Assembly: GCA_002345575.1 (NCBI GenBank)
Contig: DDVX01000004.1
Location: 1 to 64,000 of the forward strand
Direction of reading: 5' to 3'
Origin: Stutzerimonas stutzeri
GTDB lineage: Bacteria > Pseudomonadota > Gammaproteobacteria > Pseudomonadales > Pseudomonadaceae
DNA length: 64,000 nt
This document shows, one piece after another, positions 35,789 through 46,171 of the stretch. The notes beneath the pieces are model-generated. The model saw nothing but the letters and a program-made list of their open reading frames with translations. It was not told the origin of the DNA and did no database searches. Each line of letters starts with the position of its first letter. Position 1 is the first letter of the stretch. The position numbers and the translations under genes are program-made.

Positions 35789-37339
35789 ATGAAACGACAG
35801 CCCATTTCCACCGGCTCGGAATGGACCTTCGAACTGATCCGCGCCTACGACCGCGAAATTGGCCGGATCGCCGAAGGCTATGCGCTCGACACCTACCCCA
35901 ACCAGATCGAGGTGATCACTGCAGAGCAGATGATGGATGCCTATGCCTCGGTGGGCATGCCGCTGGGTTATCACCACTGGTCCTACGGCAAGCATTTTCT
36001 CAGTACGGAAAAGTCCTACTCTCGCGGCCAGATGGGCCTGGCCTACGAAATCGTGATCAATTCCGACCCCTGCATCGCCTACCTGATGGAAGAAAACACC
36101 ATCACCATGCAGGCCCTGGTAATCGCCCACGCTTGCTACGGCCACAACAGCTTCTTCAAAGGCAACTACCTGTTCCGCACCTGGACCGACGCCGGCTCTA
36201 TCATCGACTATCTGGTGTTCGCTCGGCAGTACATCACCCAGTGCGAAGAACGCCACGGCATCAGTGCTGTGGAAGACCTGCTCGACTCCTGCCATGCACT
36301 GATGAACTACGGCGTGGACCGTTACAAGCGCCCCTACCCCATCTCCGCTGAGGAAGAACGCCGCCGTCAGAAGGACCGTGAAGAACACCTGCAAAAGCAG
36401 ATCAACGACCTCTGGCGCACCATTCCGCGCGCGCCCGGCAAAGATGACGATGAGGGCGATAACCAGCGCTTCCCTGCCGAGCCGCAGGAAAACATTCTCT
36501 ACTTCATCGAAAAACACGCACCGCTGCTCGAACCTTGGCAGCGCGAGATCGTGCGCATCGTGCGCAAGATTGCACAGTACTTCTACCCGCAGCGCCAAAC
36601 CCAGGTGATGAACGAAGGCTGGGCAACCTTCTGGCACTACACCCTGCTCAACGACCTCTACGACGAGGGGCTGGTCACCGACGGCTTCATGTTCGAGTTC
36701 CTGCAATCGCACACCAGCGTGATCTTCCAGCCCGGCTTCGACAGCCCGTATTACAGTGGCATCAACCCCTACACCCTGGGTTTCGCGATGTACCAGGACA
36801 TCCGTCGTATCTGCGAAAAGCCCACCGAGGAGGACCGCCGCTGGTTTCCCGATATCGCCGGAAGCGACTGGCTGACCACTGTTAAATTCGCCATGCAGAA
36901 CTTCAAGGATGAAAGCTTCATCCTGCAATTTCTCTCCCCAAAGGTGATCCGCGATCTCAAGCTGTTCAGCATTCTCGACGACGATCACAAAGAAGAACTG
37001 CTGGTGCCGGCGATCCATGACGAAAGCGGCTACCACACCATTCGCGAACTACTGGCGGCGCAATACAACCTCGGCAACCGCGAGCCCAACATCCAGGTCT
37101 GGAGCGTCGACCGCCGCGGTGACCGCTCGCTGACCCTGCGCCACCAGCAACATGACCGCAAACCTCTGGGCGGTTCCACCGAGGAAGTACTCAAGCATCT
37201 GCATCGCCTATGGGGTTTCGACGTCCATCTGCACTCAATGCAGGACGACACCCGGGCATCCACCCACCACATGCCGCCGCGAGCCGAGGCGGAACCAGAA
37301 GCCAGATTTCCCGGTATGAACCTGGCGGGACGGCATTAG
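35789..37339 (+). CDS. ycgB: SpoVR family protein (YcgB)
   Basis: A 516-residue SpoVR/YcgB protein with no known enzyme activity, third of the prkA-yeaH-ycgB stress cluster. Family tracts GYHHWSYGKHFLSTEK, YGHNSFFKGNYLF and NEGWATFWHY are present, containing conserved His, Glu and Trp residues. Length is normal. The three genes are probably one transcript, interrupted only by the inverted repeat before yeaH. Confidence 0.94.
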   Translation: MKRQPISTGSEWTFELIRAYDREIGRIAEGYALDTYPNQIEVITAEQMMDAYASVGMPLGYHHWSYGKHFLSTEKSYSRGQMGLAYEIVINSDPCIAYLMEENTITMQALVIAHACYGHNSFFKGNYLFRTWTDAGSIIDYLVFARQYITQCEERHGISAVEDLLDSCHALMNYGVDRYKRPYPISAEEERRRQKDREEHLQKQINDLWRTIPRAPGKDDDEGDNQRFPAEPQENILYFIEKHAPLLEPWQREIVRIVRKIAQYFYPQRQTQVMNEGWATFWHYTLLNDLYDEGLVTDGFMFEFLQSHTSVIFQPGFDSPYYSGINPYTLGFAMYQDIRRICEKPTEEDRRWFPDIAGSDWLTTVKFAMQNFKDESFILQFLSPKVIRDLKLFSILDDDHKEELLVPAIHDESGYHTIRELLAAQYNLGNREPNIQVWSVDRRGDRSLTLRHQQHDRKPLGGSTEEVLKHLHRLWGFDVHLHSMQDDTRASTHHMPPRAEAEPEARFPGMNLAGRH

Positions 37340-37482
37340 GGCTAAACCACACTGCCGACCGGCGCGCCTTCGGCCCCGGTCAGGCCCGATCTGCAGCCTG
37401 TAAGCCAGCCAAGGCATTTCTTATACGTTGTCGCTTGAAGCCTGAGCCTTCTCTATCATCCTGCGCATGAACGGAGGATGGC

Positions 37483-38655
37483 ATGCAAATCTATAAAGTC
37501 GGCGGGGCGGTACGTGATCGTTTGCTGGGTCGTCCCGTAACCGAGGTGGACTGGGTGGTGGTAGGCGCCAGCGCCGAACAGATGCAGACGCTCGGCTATC
37601 ACCCAGTTGGCGCGGACTTCCCCGTTTTCCTGCACCCGAAAACAGGCGAGGAATACGCGCTGGCGCGCACCGAACGCAAAAGCGGGCGCGGCTACGGCGG
37701 TTTCACCTTCTACGCCAGCCCAGAGGTGACGCTGGAAGAAGACCTGATCCGCCGCGACCTCACCATCAACGCTATGGCCGAAAACGAACAGGGGCAGCTG
37801 TTCGACCCCTACAACGGCCAGGCCGACCTTGCCGCACGCACGCTCAGGCACGTCTCGCCCGCATTTGCCGAAGATCCGCTGCGGGTACTGCGCGTGGCTC
37901 GCTTCGCGGCGCGCTATGCCGAACAGGGCTTTACCGTGGCAGACGAAACCCTGGCACTGATGCGTCAGTTGGCCGAGTCTGACGAGCTCCAAGCTCTAAC
38001 GCCGGAGCGATGCTGGAAGGAAATCTCCCGCGCTCTGATGGAGCCGCGCCCCGATGTGTTCGTGCAGGTGCTGCGCGATTGCGGAGCACTCGCCGTCCTG
38101 TTTCCGGAGATCGACACCCTGTTCGCTGATCACACCGGCAAAGACGAGCAACTACTCAGGGTCCTTCGCCAGTGCGCCCACCATGAACAGTCAGTGAGCA
38201 TTCGCTGGGCCTGCCTGCTGCACCCCTTGGAGCAGAACTCCTCCGAGCCCAGCAGCAACCAGCGCCTGATCGAAGCCGTAAATGCGCGTTACAAGGTGCC
38301 CCGCGACTGTCAGGAACTGGCGCTGCTGGTCGGCGAGTTTCAGGGCCACGCACAACGTGCGCTGGAGCTGGGTGCGGCAGAATTGTTCGACATGTTGCAG
38401 CACTTCGACATCCACCGCCGCCCCGAACGCTTCGAACAGTTCATTGCCGCCTGCGAAATGATCGCCAGCGCGAATTCCTCATCTGAACAACGCGGCCATT
38501 CGCAAAGTGCCTGGCTTCGCACAGCCGCAGACGCCGTCCGCGCAGTGGAAGCGAAAACGCTGATCGCGCAGGGCTACAAGGGTGCGGAACTGGGAGAAGC
38601 CCTGAAACGCGAGCGATTCAATGCCATCAAGGGTTTGGTGGCCAGCCGGCGCTAA
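37483..38655 (+). CDS. cca: CCA tRNA nucleotidyltransferase
   Basis: Adds or repairs the 3' CCA of tRNAs. The 390-residue class II enzyme starts MQIYKVGGAVRDRLLG and has the metal pair region VTEVDWVVVGA, RRDLTINAMA, and the nucleotide-selecting tract EDPLRVLRVARFAARY. GGAGGA lies just upstream. In enterobacterial Cca an HD phosphohydrolase domain follows; here the corresponding site reads RWACLLHPLEQ, so the HD pair has become HP and phosphohydrolase activity is probably lost. Confidence 0.94.
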   Translation: MQIYKVGGAVRDRLLGRPVTEVDWVVVGASAEQMQTLGYHPVGADFPVFLHPKTGEEYALARTERKSGRGYGGFTFYASPEVTLEEDLIRRDLTINAMAENEQGQLFDPYNGQADLAARTLRHVSPAFAEDPLRVLRVARFAARYAEQGFTVADETLALMRQLAESDELQALTPERCWKEISRALMEPRPDVFVQVLRDCGALAVLFPEIDTLFADHTGKDEQLLRVLRQCAHHEQSVSIRWACLLHPLEQNSSEPSSNQRLIEAVNARYKVPRDCQELALLVGEFQGHAQRALELGAAELFDMLQHFDIHRRPERFEQFIAACEMIASANSSSEQRGHSQSAWLRTAADAVRAVEAKTLIAQGYKGAELGEALKRERFNAIKGLVASRR

Positions 38656-38691
38656 GGCCAGCCGGGCGCATCCCGACAGTGGCAGAGCTCA

Positions 38692-38794
38692 CGCAGGGTG
38701 GCTCATGCTTTACCGATCCACCGGGTGGCGATCCCCCGGGTGGCGGACCACCGAGCAGAGTTGCGGTGGATGTAAAAAGCGACATCCACCTACG
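38692..38794 (-). repeat. Dispersed palindromic element, copy B
   Basis: A 103-bp relative of copy A, on the opposite strand. From its minus-strand start CGTAGGTGGATGTCGC it matches copy A through the hairpin and the following GCAACT..GCTCGG, then differs and ends GCCACCCTGCG. Its first bases contain the TAG stop codon of folK (38790-38792), so the element trims or sets the folK C-terminus. It fills most of the cca-folK gap. Confidence 0.7.
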
Positions 38795-39329
38795 ATCTGC
38801 CCGGATACTCGTGCAGCAATTGCGGTGGAGTCAGCTCTGTTTCTCCCCAGCGAAAGGCTGTAGGCCAGAGCTTCTGGTCGATCCGCGCCTCCTGCCAAAG
38901 CTCGGCAAAGGTCCGGCCATCCAACGGGTGGCGAACATCGGGGGCGAGCAACGAAAGCGGCCAGAGAACGAAAGCATTCTTCAGCACCTCGGGACGAGGT
39001 AGCTCCAAACCGTGGAAGTTGCCGATCATATCGCCATACATCAGCACATCGATATCCAGCGGCAGGCCCTTGCGATCCGGCGCGTAGCGACCATTGTCCG
39101 CTTCGATGAACTTGAGCCGGCGATCCAGCTCCATCAAGGGCAAGGAGGTGTTACCAGTCACCACCAGGTTGAAGAAATTGTCGCCCTTGTAGCCCACCGC
39201 ATGGCTTTCGAATACAGGCGAGCAGCGCATATCAGGCAGCAGCAGGCTCAGTGCGTCGAGCCCGGCGTTCAGGTGGTGCTTGCGACCGACATTGCTGCCG
39301 AGCCCAAGCAATACGGGTATCAGCGACAT
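38790..39329 (-). CDS. folK: 2-amino-4-hydroxy-6-hydroxymethyldihydropteridine pyrophosphokinase
   Basis: Pyrophosphorylates the pterin alcohol in folate synthesis. The 179-residue protein has LGLGSNVGRKHHLNAGL, the conserved tract PLDIDVLMYGD and ELPRPEVLKNAFVLWPL. Start at ATG 39329 (MSLIPVLLGLG), overlapping the folB end by 10 bases. The last codons and the stop lie in the dispersed element, so the extreme C-terminus (YPGRS) may not be native. Confidence 0.94.
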   Translation of the reverse strand: MSLIPVLLGLGSNVGRKHHLNAGLDALSLLLPDMRCSPVFESHAVGYKGDNFFNLVVTGNTSLPLMELDRRLKFIEADNGRYAPDRKGLPLDIDVLMYGDMIGNFHGLELPRPEVLKNAFVLWPLSLLAPDVRHPLDGRTFAELWQEARIDQKLWPTAFRWGETELTPPQLLHEYPGRS

Positions 39330-39673
39330 CCGCGCTCGATCTCCACACCCAGCGCCGAAGCGCGGGCATTGACGCCCGGTTTGGTCACTCGCAGGCGTAA
39401 CCATGGAATTCCGAAGCGCTCCATCAGACAGGCTGCGAGGCGCTCGGCGAAGGTCTCAACCAGCTCGAAGCGGGCTGCCTGAGCGAAGTGCTCGATCACC
39501 TTGCCAACCTCGGCGTAGTCCAACGCCTTGTCCAGCTCGTCATTTTGCGCGGCCGGACGAATATCCCAGCCCAAGGTCAGATCCAGCCGCAGGCACTGGC
39601 GAATACCCCGTTCCCAGTCATAGGCGCCAATCAACGTATCTACTTCCAGCCCTTCGATGAAAACTGTGTCCAC
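39320..39673 (-). CDS. folB: Dihydroneopterin aldolase
   Basis: Cleaves or epimerises 7,8-dihydroneopterin in folate synthesis. The 117-residue protein has the family start DTVFIEGLEVDTLIGAYDWER and the catalytic lysine region VTKPGVNARASALGVEIER. I chose GTG at 39673 because GGGAG lies about nine bases upstream and the family starts there; another GTG five codons earlier is open. Upstream of and overlapping folK; divergent from plsY. Confidence 0.93.
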   Translation of the reverse strand: MDTVFIEGLEVDTLIGAYDWERGIRQCLRLDLTLGWDIRPAAQNDELDKALDYAEVGKVIEHFAQAARFELVETFAERLAACLMERFGIPWLRLRVTKPGVNARASALGVEIERGCR

Positions 39674-39738
39674 GCCATTCGCTCCCACGTCAGGCTCACG
39701 TGCGCTGCTAGCAAGTCATCGAAAAATACAGGCGAGGC

Positions 39739-39775
39739 CGTTTTTTAACGAAGTATTGCCAACGCAGGTAGTTTT
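39739..39775 (+). repeat. Short repeat shared by plsY and rpoD upstream regions, copy 1
   Basis: The tract TAACGAAGTATTGCCAACGC and following GGTAGTTTT, 48-84 bp upstream of plsY, recurs with a few changes at 44013-44051 before rpoD. Both copies lie in the same orientation relative to the downstream gene. Function unknown. Confidence 0.6.
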
Positions 39776-39821
39776 ACAGCGCCCTGTTAGACTCAGGAAC
39801 CACTGCCTCGGATGTCATTTC

Positions 39822-40391
39822 ATGTTCTGGCAACTGACACTGCTCGCTTATCTGATCGGATCATTGTCATTTGCCATTTTACTCAGTCGTCTGGCCGGGG
39901 TGGCTGACCCACGTGCAGGCGGATCAGGCAATCCTGGGGCGACCAATATGCTGCGTGTAGCTGGCAAACGCCTGGCGATTGCCACGCTGTGCGGCGACCT
40001 GCTCAAAGGCCTGCTACCCGTCCTGCTCGCCAGTTTCCTCGCCTTGCCAGTTGAACAACAAAGCTGGATCGCACTAGCCGCAGTGCTCGGTCACCTATAT
40101 CCGTTGTATTTTCGTTTTCGCGGCGGCAAGGGCGTCGCCACTGCGGCTGGCGCTCTGCTCGGACTTTACCCGCCTGCAGCAATACTGGCGCTGACCGGCT
40201 GGCTGCTGGTGTTCAAGCTCTCCCGCACCAGCTCCCTCGCTGCGCTGGCAGCATTACCGCTATGCCTGCCGCTACTCGCCTGGAAGCAACCCGACAGTCT
40301 GTTACCGATGAGCTTGCTAGCCTGCCTGATCTTCTGGCGGCATCGCGGCAATCTGCGCAATCTGGCTGCCGGGCGCGAGCGACACTTTTAA
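39822..40391 (+). CDS. plsY: Acyl-phosphate:glycerol-3-phosphate acyltransferase
   Basis: Inner-membrane enzyme making lysophosphatidic acid from acyl-phosphate and glycerol-3-phosphate. The 189-residue protein has about five transmembrane helices and the three PlsY motifs: GSGNPGATNMLR, a KG.. region after helix 2, and FRGGKGVATAAG. ATG at 39822 (MFWQLTLLAYL) is the natural start at the first helix. Divergent from folB, convergent with tsaD. Confidence 0.95.
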   Translation: MFWQLTLLAYLIGSLSFAILLSRLAGVADPRAGGSGNPGATNMLRVAGKRLAIATLCGDLLKGLLPVLLASFLALPVEQQSWIALAAVLGHLYPLYFRFRGGKGVATAAGALLGLYPPAAILALTGWLLVFKLSRTSSLAALAALPLCLPLLAWKQPDSLLPMSLLACLIFWRHRGNLRNLAAGRERHF

Positions 40392-40421
40392 CGACGCCTA
40401 AACGCGCAGCCTAGAACCTTG

Positions 40422-41453
40422 TTAGACCCCACAGTCAGGCAGACTTTCCATCGGCCAGCGCGCCTGTACCTTGATCGCTAAATCTTCATGCTGCCCGGCC
40501 AGCAGTCGCTGGCAGCCGGCATAGGCGATCATCGCGCCGTTGTCGGTACAGAAACGTGGCCGCGCATAAAACACCTGCCCTTTCAGTCCAGTGAGCATGC
40601 TTTCCAGACTCTGGCGCAGGGCCTGATTAGCACTCACACCACCGGCGATTACCAGGGTATTGAGACCGGTCTGCTGCAAAGCGCGGCGGCATTTGATCGT
40701 CAGCGTATCAACCACTGCCTGCTGGAATGCCAGGGCGATGTCGCAGCGCGTCTGCTCGCCATCGTCACCAGCATTGCGGCAGCGCTGCCAGGTGGTGAGG
40801 GTGGAAGTCTTGAGACCGCTGAAGCTGAAATCCAGCCCCGGACGGTCAGTCATGGGACGTGGGAAGACGAAACGCCCAGGTGTACCACGCTCGGCCAGCG
40901 CGGCGATTTCCGGGCCTCCCGGATAGCGCAGGCCCATAAGCTTGGCGGTCTTGTCGAAGGCCTCGCCGGCGGCATCGTCCACAGATTCACCCAGCAGTTC
41001 ATAACGGCCTATGCCGTCGACACGCACCAGTTGCGTATGCCCTCCGGACACCAGCAAGGCGACGAACGGAAACTCCGGCGGCTGCTCTTCGAGCATGGGC
41101 GCCAGCAGATGGCCTTCCATATGGTGCACGCCAATCGTCGGTACGCCCCAGGCAAACGCCATCGCCTGCGCGCAGGAAGCGCCCACCAGCAAGGCACCAA
41201 CCAGACCGGGGCCGGCCGTATAGGCCACCGCATCGATCTGGCTCGAGTCGCGGCCGGCTTCTTCCAGCACCTGACGAATCAGCGGCAGCATGCGCTTAAC
41301 GTGATCGCGCGACGCCAGCTCGGGCACTACCCCACCATAGACGCGATGCAGATCGATCTGACTGAACAGCGCATCGGCCAGAAGCCCCTGTTCGCTGTCA
41401 TACAGCGCGACACCGGTTTCGTCGCATGAAGTTTCCAGCCCCAGCACCAGCAT
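40422..41453 (-). CDS. tsaD: tRNA N6-adenosine threonylcarbamoyltransferase subunit TsaD
   Basis: Transfers threonylcarbamoyl to A37 of ANN-decoding tRNAs. The 343-residue ASKHA-fold protein has GLETSCDETGVALYD, the iron-binding HHMEGHLLAPM, SGGHTQLV and VAGGVSANQALR. ATG at 41453 (MLVLGLETSCD) fits the family start; 17 upstream codons are open but unlike the family. Divergent from rpsU, the usual arrangement. Confidence 0.96.
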   Translation of the reverse strand: MLVLGLETSCDETGVALYDSEQGLLADALFSQIDLHRVYGGVVPELASRDHVKRMLPLIRQVLEEAGRDSSQIDAVAYTAGPGLVGALLVGASCAQAMAFAWGVPTIGVHHMEGHLLAPMLEEQPPEFPFVALLVSGGHTQLVRVDGIGRYELLGESVDDAAGEAFDKTAKLMGLRYPGGPEIAALAERGTPGRFVFPRPMTDRPGLDFSFSGLKTSTLTTWQRCRNAGDDGEQTRCDIALAFQQAVVDTLTIKCRRALQQTGLNTLVIAGGVSANQALRQSLESMLTGLKGQVFYARPRFCTDNGAMIAYAGCQRLLAGQHEDLAIKVQARWPMESLPDCGV

Positions 41454-41659
41454 GGGTGTGTAACCTATAGAGAAGCGAATGAAGCCGCGCATGATAATCG
41501 CCATGGTGCCGCAGGGGCCAGGACTCTGATGCTTTTTCGCTCAACGCCCTTTGCATTCCTCGCAGCAAGGCGTTAACATCCGCAACCCTTAAAACCAGCG
41601 TGCTCGCGATATTTGCCGAAGCGCGTTGTAACCGGTAAACAAGTGAAGGTACGTCCTGG

Positions 41660-41875
41660 ATGCCCAACGTTAAAGTCAAAGAAAACGAACCATTCGACGT
41701 AGCTCTGCGTCGCTTCAAGCGTTCGTGTGAAAAAGCCGGCGTGCTGGCAGAAGTCCGCAGCCGCGAGTTCTACGAGAAGCCCACTGCCGAGCGCAAGCGT
41801 AAAGCTGCTGCCGCAGTCAAGCGTCACGCCAAGAAAGTGCAGCGCGAACAGCGCCGCAGCGTTCGTCTGTACTGA
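41660..41875 (+). CDS. rpsU: 30S ribosomal protein S21
   Basis: The 71-residue basic protein PNVKVKENEPFDVALRRFKRS... with its Lys/Arg-rich C-terminus is S21. First gene of the macromolecular synthesis cluster rpsU-dnaG-rpoD. Two hairpins lie between it and dnaG, so its high expression is separated from primase. Confidence 0.98.
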   Translation: MPNVKVKENEPFDVALRRFKRSCEKAGVLAEVRSREFYEKPTAERKRKAAAAVKRHAKKVQREQRRSVRLY

Positions 41876-41897
41876 TCCAAGTACAACGAAGCCGCAT

Positions 41898-41921
41898 AAA
41901 GCCCGGTTAATACCGGGCTTT
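41898..41921 (+). terminator. First terminator-like hairpin after rpsU
   Basis: AAAGCCCGGT (41898-41907), loop TAAT, ACCGGGCTTT (41912-41921) form a perfect 10-bp stem, 22 bp after the rpsU stop. It should lower read-through from rpsU into dnaG, as in the E. coli rpsU-dnaG-rpoD operon. Confidence 0.8.
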
Positions 41922-41940
41922 GCATTTGCGCCGAAAAAAG

Positions 41941-41978
41941 ACTCCGCTTCGCCAGCTGGCGAATGGGCGGAGTTTTTT
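41941..41978 (+). terminator. Second terminator hairpin after rpsU
   Basis: A long hairpin with outer stem ACTCCGC / GCGGAGT (41941-41947 and 41967-41973), inner perfect palindrome TTCGCCAGCTGGCGAA (41948-41963), and six T at the 3' side. This is a strong intrinsic terminator just before dnaG. Confidence 0.8.
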
Positions 41979-42019
41979 CATTTCCGCGCCATTCACCGCG
42001 AGCGTAATCTGAAGCCCTT

Positions 42020-43942
42020 ATGGCCGGCCTGATCCCACAGTCCTTCATTGACGACCTGCTCAACCGCTCCGACATTGTCGAAGTGGTGAGTTCGCGTATT
42101 CAACTGAAAAAAGCCGGAAAGAATTACACCGCCTGCTGCCCCTTCCACAAGGAAAAGACTCCCTCGTTCAGCGTCAGTCCCGACAAGCAGTTCTATTACT
42201 GCTTCGGCTGTGGCGCAGGCGGCAACGCCCTTGGCTTCATCATGGATCACGACAGCCTGGACTTTCCCCAGGCGGTCGAAGACCTCGCCAAGCGCGCCGG
42301 CATGGAAGTGCCCCGCGAGGAAAGCGGCCCCGGCCGCAAGCCGCGGCAGCCGGTCGACTCACCGCTGTACCCGCTGCTCGATGCAGCCGCCGAGTACTAC
42401 CGTCAAGCGCTGAAGAATCACCCGGCGCGCAAGGCCGCTGTTGAATACCTCAAGAGCCGCGGCCTGTCCGGTGTGATCGCTAGGGACTTCAGTCTCGGCT
42501 TCGCACCGCCCGGCTGGGACAACCTGATCAAGCACCTGGGCGGCGACAATCTGCAGCACAAGGCCATGCTCGACGCCGGTCTGCTGATCGAGAATGCTGA
42601 AACCGGTCGCAGCTACGATCGCTTCCGTGACCGCGTGATGTTTCCGATCCGCGATAGCCGCGGACGAATCATCGCCTTCGGCGGGCGGGTACTTGGCGAC
42701 GACAAGCCCAAGTACCTCAACTCCCCGGAAACCCCGGTGTTTCACAAGGGCCAGGAACTCTACGGCCTCTACGAAGCGCGCAAGGCCAACCGCGATCTCG
42801 ACGAGATCATGGTGGTGGAAGGCTACATGGACGTTATCGCACTGGCCCAGCAAGGCCTGCGCAACGCCGTCGCCACCCTTGGCACCGCCACCAGCGATGA
42901 GCACCTCAAGCGTTTGTTCCGCGTTGTCCCAAGCGTGCTGTTCTGCTTCGACGGTGATGCTGCCGGACGCAAAGCTGCCTGGCGCGCACTGGAATCGACC
43001 CTGCCCAACCTGCAGGACGGCAAGCGCGCTCGCTTCCTCTTCCTGCCCGAAGGCGAGGACCCGGACAGCCTGGTCCGCCGCGAAGGCACCGACGCCTTCC
43101 TCGCCCGCATCCAGCAGCAGGCACAACCGCTGGCGGATTATTTCTTCCAGCAACTCAGCGAAGAAGCCGATCCGCGCTCACTGGAAGGCAAAGCCCATCT
43201 GGCCACGCTGGCAGCACCGCTCATCGAAAAGATTCCCGGCGCCAACCTGCGCACCCTGATGCGCCAGCGCCTGGGCGAAATCACTGGCCTGCACGGCGAT
43301 GCACTGCAGCAAATGAGCGCTGCGGCACCAGCCACGGCGGCTCAATACGATGACAGCGCCTATTACGACACCAGCGCCGGCCACGAAGAAGACGCCAGGT
43401 ACGCACCACCCGAAACCACTCAGCCAAAACGCAGCGGCCAGAAAGAGTGGAAAAAGGACTGGAAAAAACCCGGCCAACGACCAGACTTCAAGGCGCGGGG
43501 CCCACGCACACCCACCAGTGTCGAGCCGCCTGCATTGACCACTCTGCGCACCCTCCTTCATCACCCGGAGTTGGCGCAGAAAGTCGAAGATGCCAGCAAT
43601 TTTGCCGCTGAAGATGACACTTACGCCCAACTGCTGGTCGCCCTGCTCGGCACCCTGCAGAAGAATCCAAAACTGCGCAGCCTGCAATTGATCGCTCGCT
43701 GGCACGGAACCGACCAAGGGCGCCTTTTACGCGCTTTGGCGGAGAAAGAATGGCTGATCTCGGCCGACAACCTTGAACAACAGTTTTTCGACACCATATC
43801 TACCCTGGCAACCAGGCAGCGTGAACGCAGCCTCGAAATATTGCTCCGCAAGGCCCGCCAGGGCGAACTCAGCGCAGAGGAAAAAGACCAACTGCGCAAC
43901 CTCTTGAATCGCAACGCGACACCCGCTACAGGGTCTCTCTAA
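42020..43942 (+). CDS. dnaG: DNA primase
   Basis: Makes RNA primers for replication. The 640-residue protein has the CHC2 zinc finger (CCPFHKEKTPSF ... YYCFGCGAGG, about 40-64), the TOPRIM core with VVEGYMDVIALAQ and CFDGDAAGRKAAW, and a C-terminal helicase-binding domain from about 500. A low-complexity charged linker (about 435-510, rich in Tyr, Lys, Pro) separates core and C-terminus. Confidence 0.98.
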   Translation: MAGLIPQSFIDDLLNRSDIVEVVSSRIQLKKAGKNYTACCPFHKEKTPSFSVSPDKQFYYCFGCGAGGNALGFIMDHDSLDFPQAVEDLAKRAGMEVPREESGPGRKPRQPVDSPLYPLLDAAAEYYRQALKNHPARKAAVEYLKSRGLSGVIARDFSLGFAPPGWDNLIKHLGGDNLQHKAMLDAGLLIENAETGRSYDRFRDRVMFPIRDSRGRIIAFGGRVLGDDKPKYLNSPETPVFHKGQELYGLYEARKANRDLDEIMVVEGYMDVIALAQQGLRNAVATLGTATSDEHLKRLFRVVPSVLFCFDGDAAGRKAAWRALESTLPNLQDGKRARFLFLPEGEDPDSLVRREGTDAFLARIQQQAQPLADYFFQQLSEEADPRSLEGKAHLATLAAPLIEKIPGANLRTLMRQRLGEITGLHGDALQQMSAAAPATAAQYDDSAYYDTSAGHEEDARYAPPETTQPKRSGQKEWKKDWKKPGQRPDFKARGPRTPTSVEPPALTTLRTLLHHPELAQKVEDASNFAAEDDTYAQLLVALLGTLQKNPKLRSLQLIARWHGTDQGRLLRALAEKEWLISADNLEQQFFDTISTLATRQRERSLEILLRKARQGELSAEEKDQLRNLLNRNATPATGSL

Positions 43943-44012
43943 AGCATAGGCAAGGCAGGCAAGACAAAACAGGCGAAGATGGAAGCTTAGTGGTCTAAAC
44001 AAGCAGTCCGAG

Positions 44013-44051
44013 CCGGTTTCTAACGCAGTATTGCCAATGCAGATAGTTTTT
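44013..44051 (+). repeat. Short repeat shared by plsY and rpoD upstream regions, copy 2
   Basis: TAACGCAGTATTGCCAATGC followed by AGATAGTTTTT lies about 100-140 bp upstream of rpoD and matches the sequence before plsY (39739-39775), with the preceding GAGCCGGTTT and the following GTGCCCTA also similar. About four in five bases agree over some 50 bp by eye. Confidence 0.6.
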
Positions 44052-44100
44052 GGAGGTGCCCTAAATCGACCTCAACTGGCGCGTGAGGTCCCTGCTCGGC

Positions 44101-44106
44101 TATAAT
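44101..44106 (+). promoter_or_regulatory. Possible -10 box of an rpoD promoter
   Basis: A perfect TATAAT lies 48 bp upstream of the rpoD ATG. No convincing -35 box stands 16-18 bp before it, so the promoter is either activator-dependent or weak. In E. coli rpoD also has its own internal promoters. Confidence 0.4.
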
Positions 44107-44153
44107 GCTCAGCTTGTTTTCAGCCCGCCAGAACAGTCAGTGGATAGGGTTAT

Positions 44154-46010
<1,857 letters not shown>

Positions 46011-46019
46011 CCCTTAAAA

Positions 46020-46041
46020 CCCCGGCCCTGCCGGGGTTTTT
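46020..46041 (+). terminator. rpoD terminator
   Basis: CCCCGGC (46020-46026), loop CCT, GCCGGGG (46030-46036) followed by TTTTT: a classical intrinsic terminator ending the rpsU-dnaG-rpoD cluster. The A-run on the left side allows it to work for the opposite strand too. Confidence 0.9.
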
Positions 46042-46171
46042 CTTATCTGCTGCTTTTCCCTATCCTTACGCCTGCTGCAATCTTTCCGAAGATGGCGCTA
46101 ACGGGCCGCCGCCATACCCAGCCAGTCGCGAGATTGCTGTCAGCGCACTGCCCGCTTTAACCAAACTCCAG

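Noticed and set aside
35630..37036. A 468-codon open frame on the minus strand opposite yeaH/ycgB
   Set aside because: Antisense to highly conserved genes, no ribosome site, no domains seen.
44078..44106. A full sigma70 promoter before rpoD
   Set aside because: The -10 box is perfect but no -35 box is found at 16-18 bp, so only the -10 is reported.
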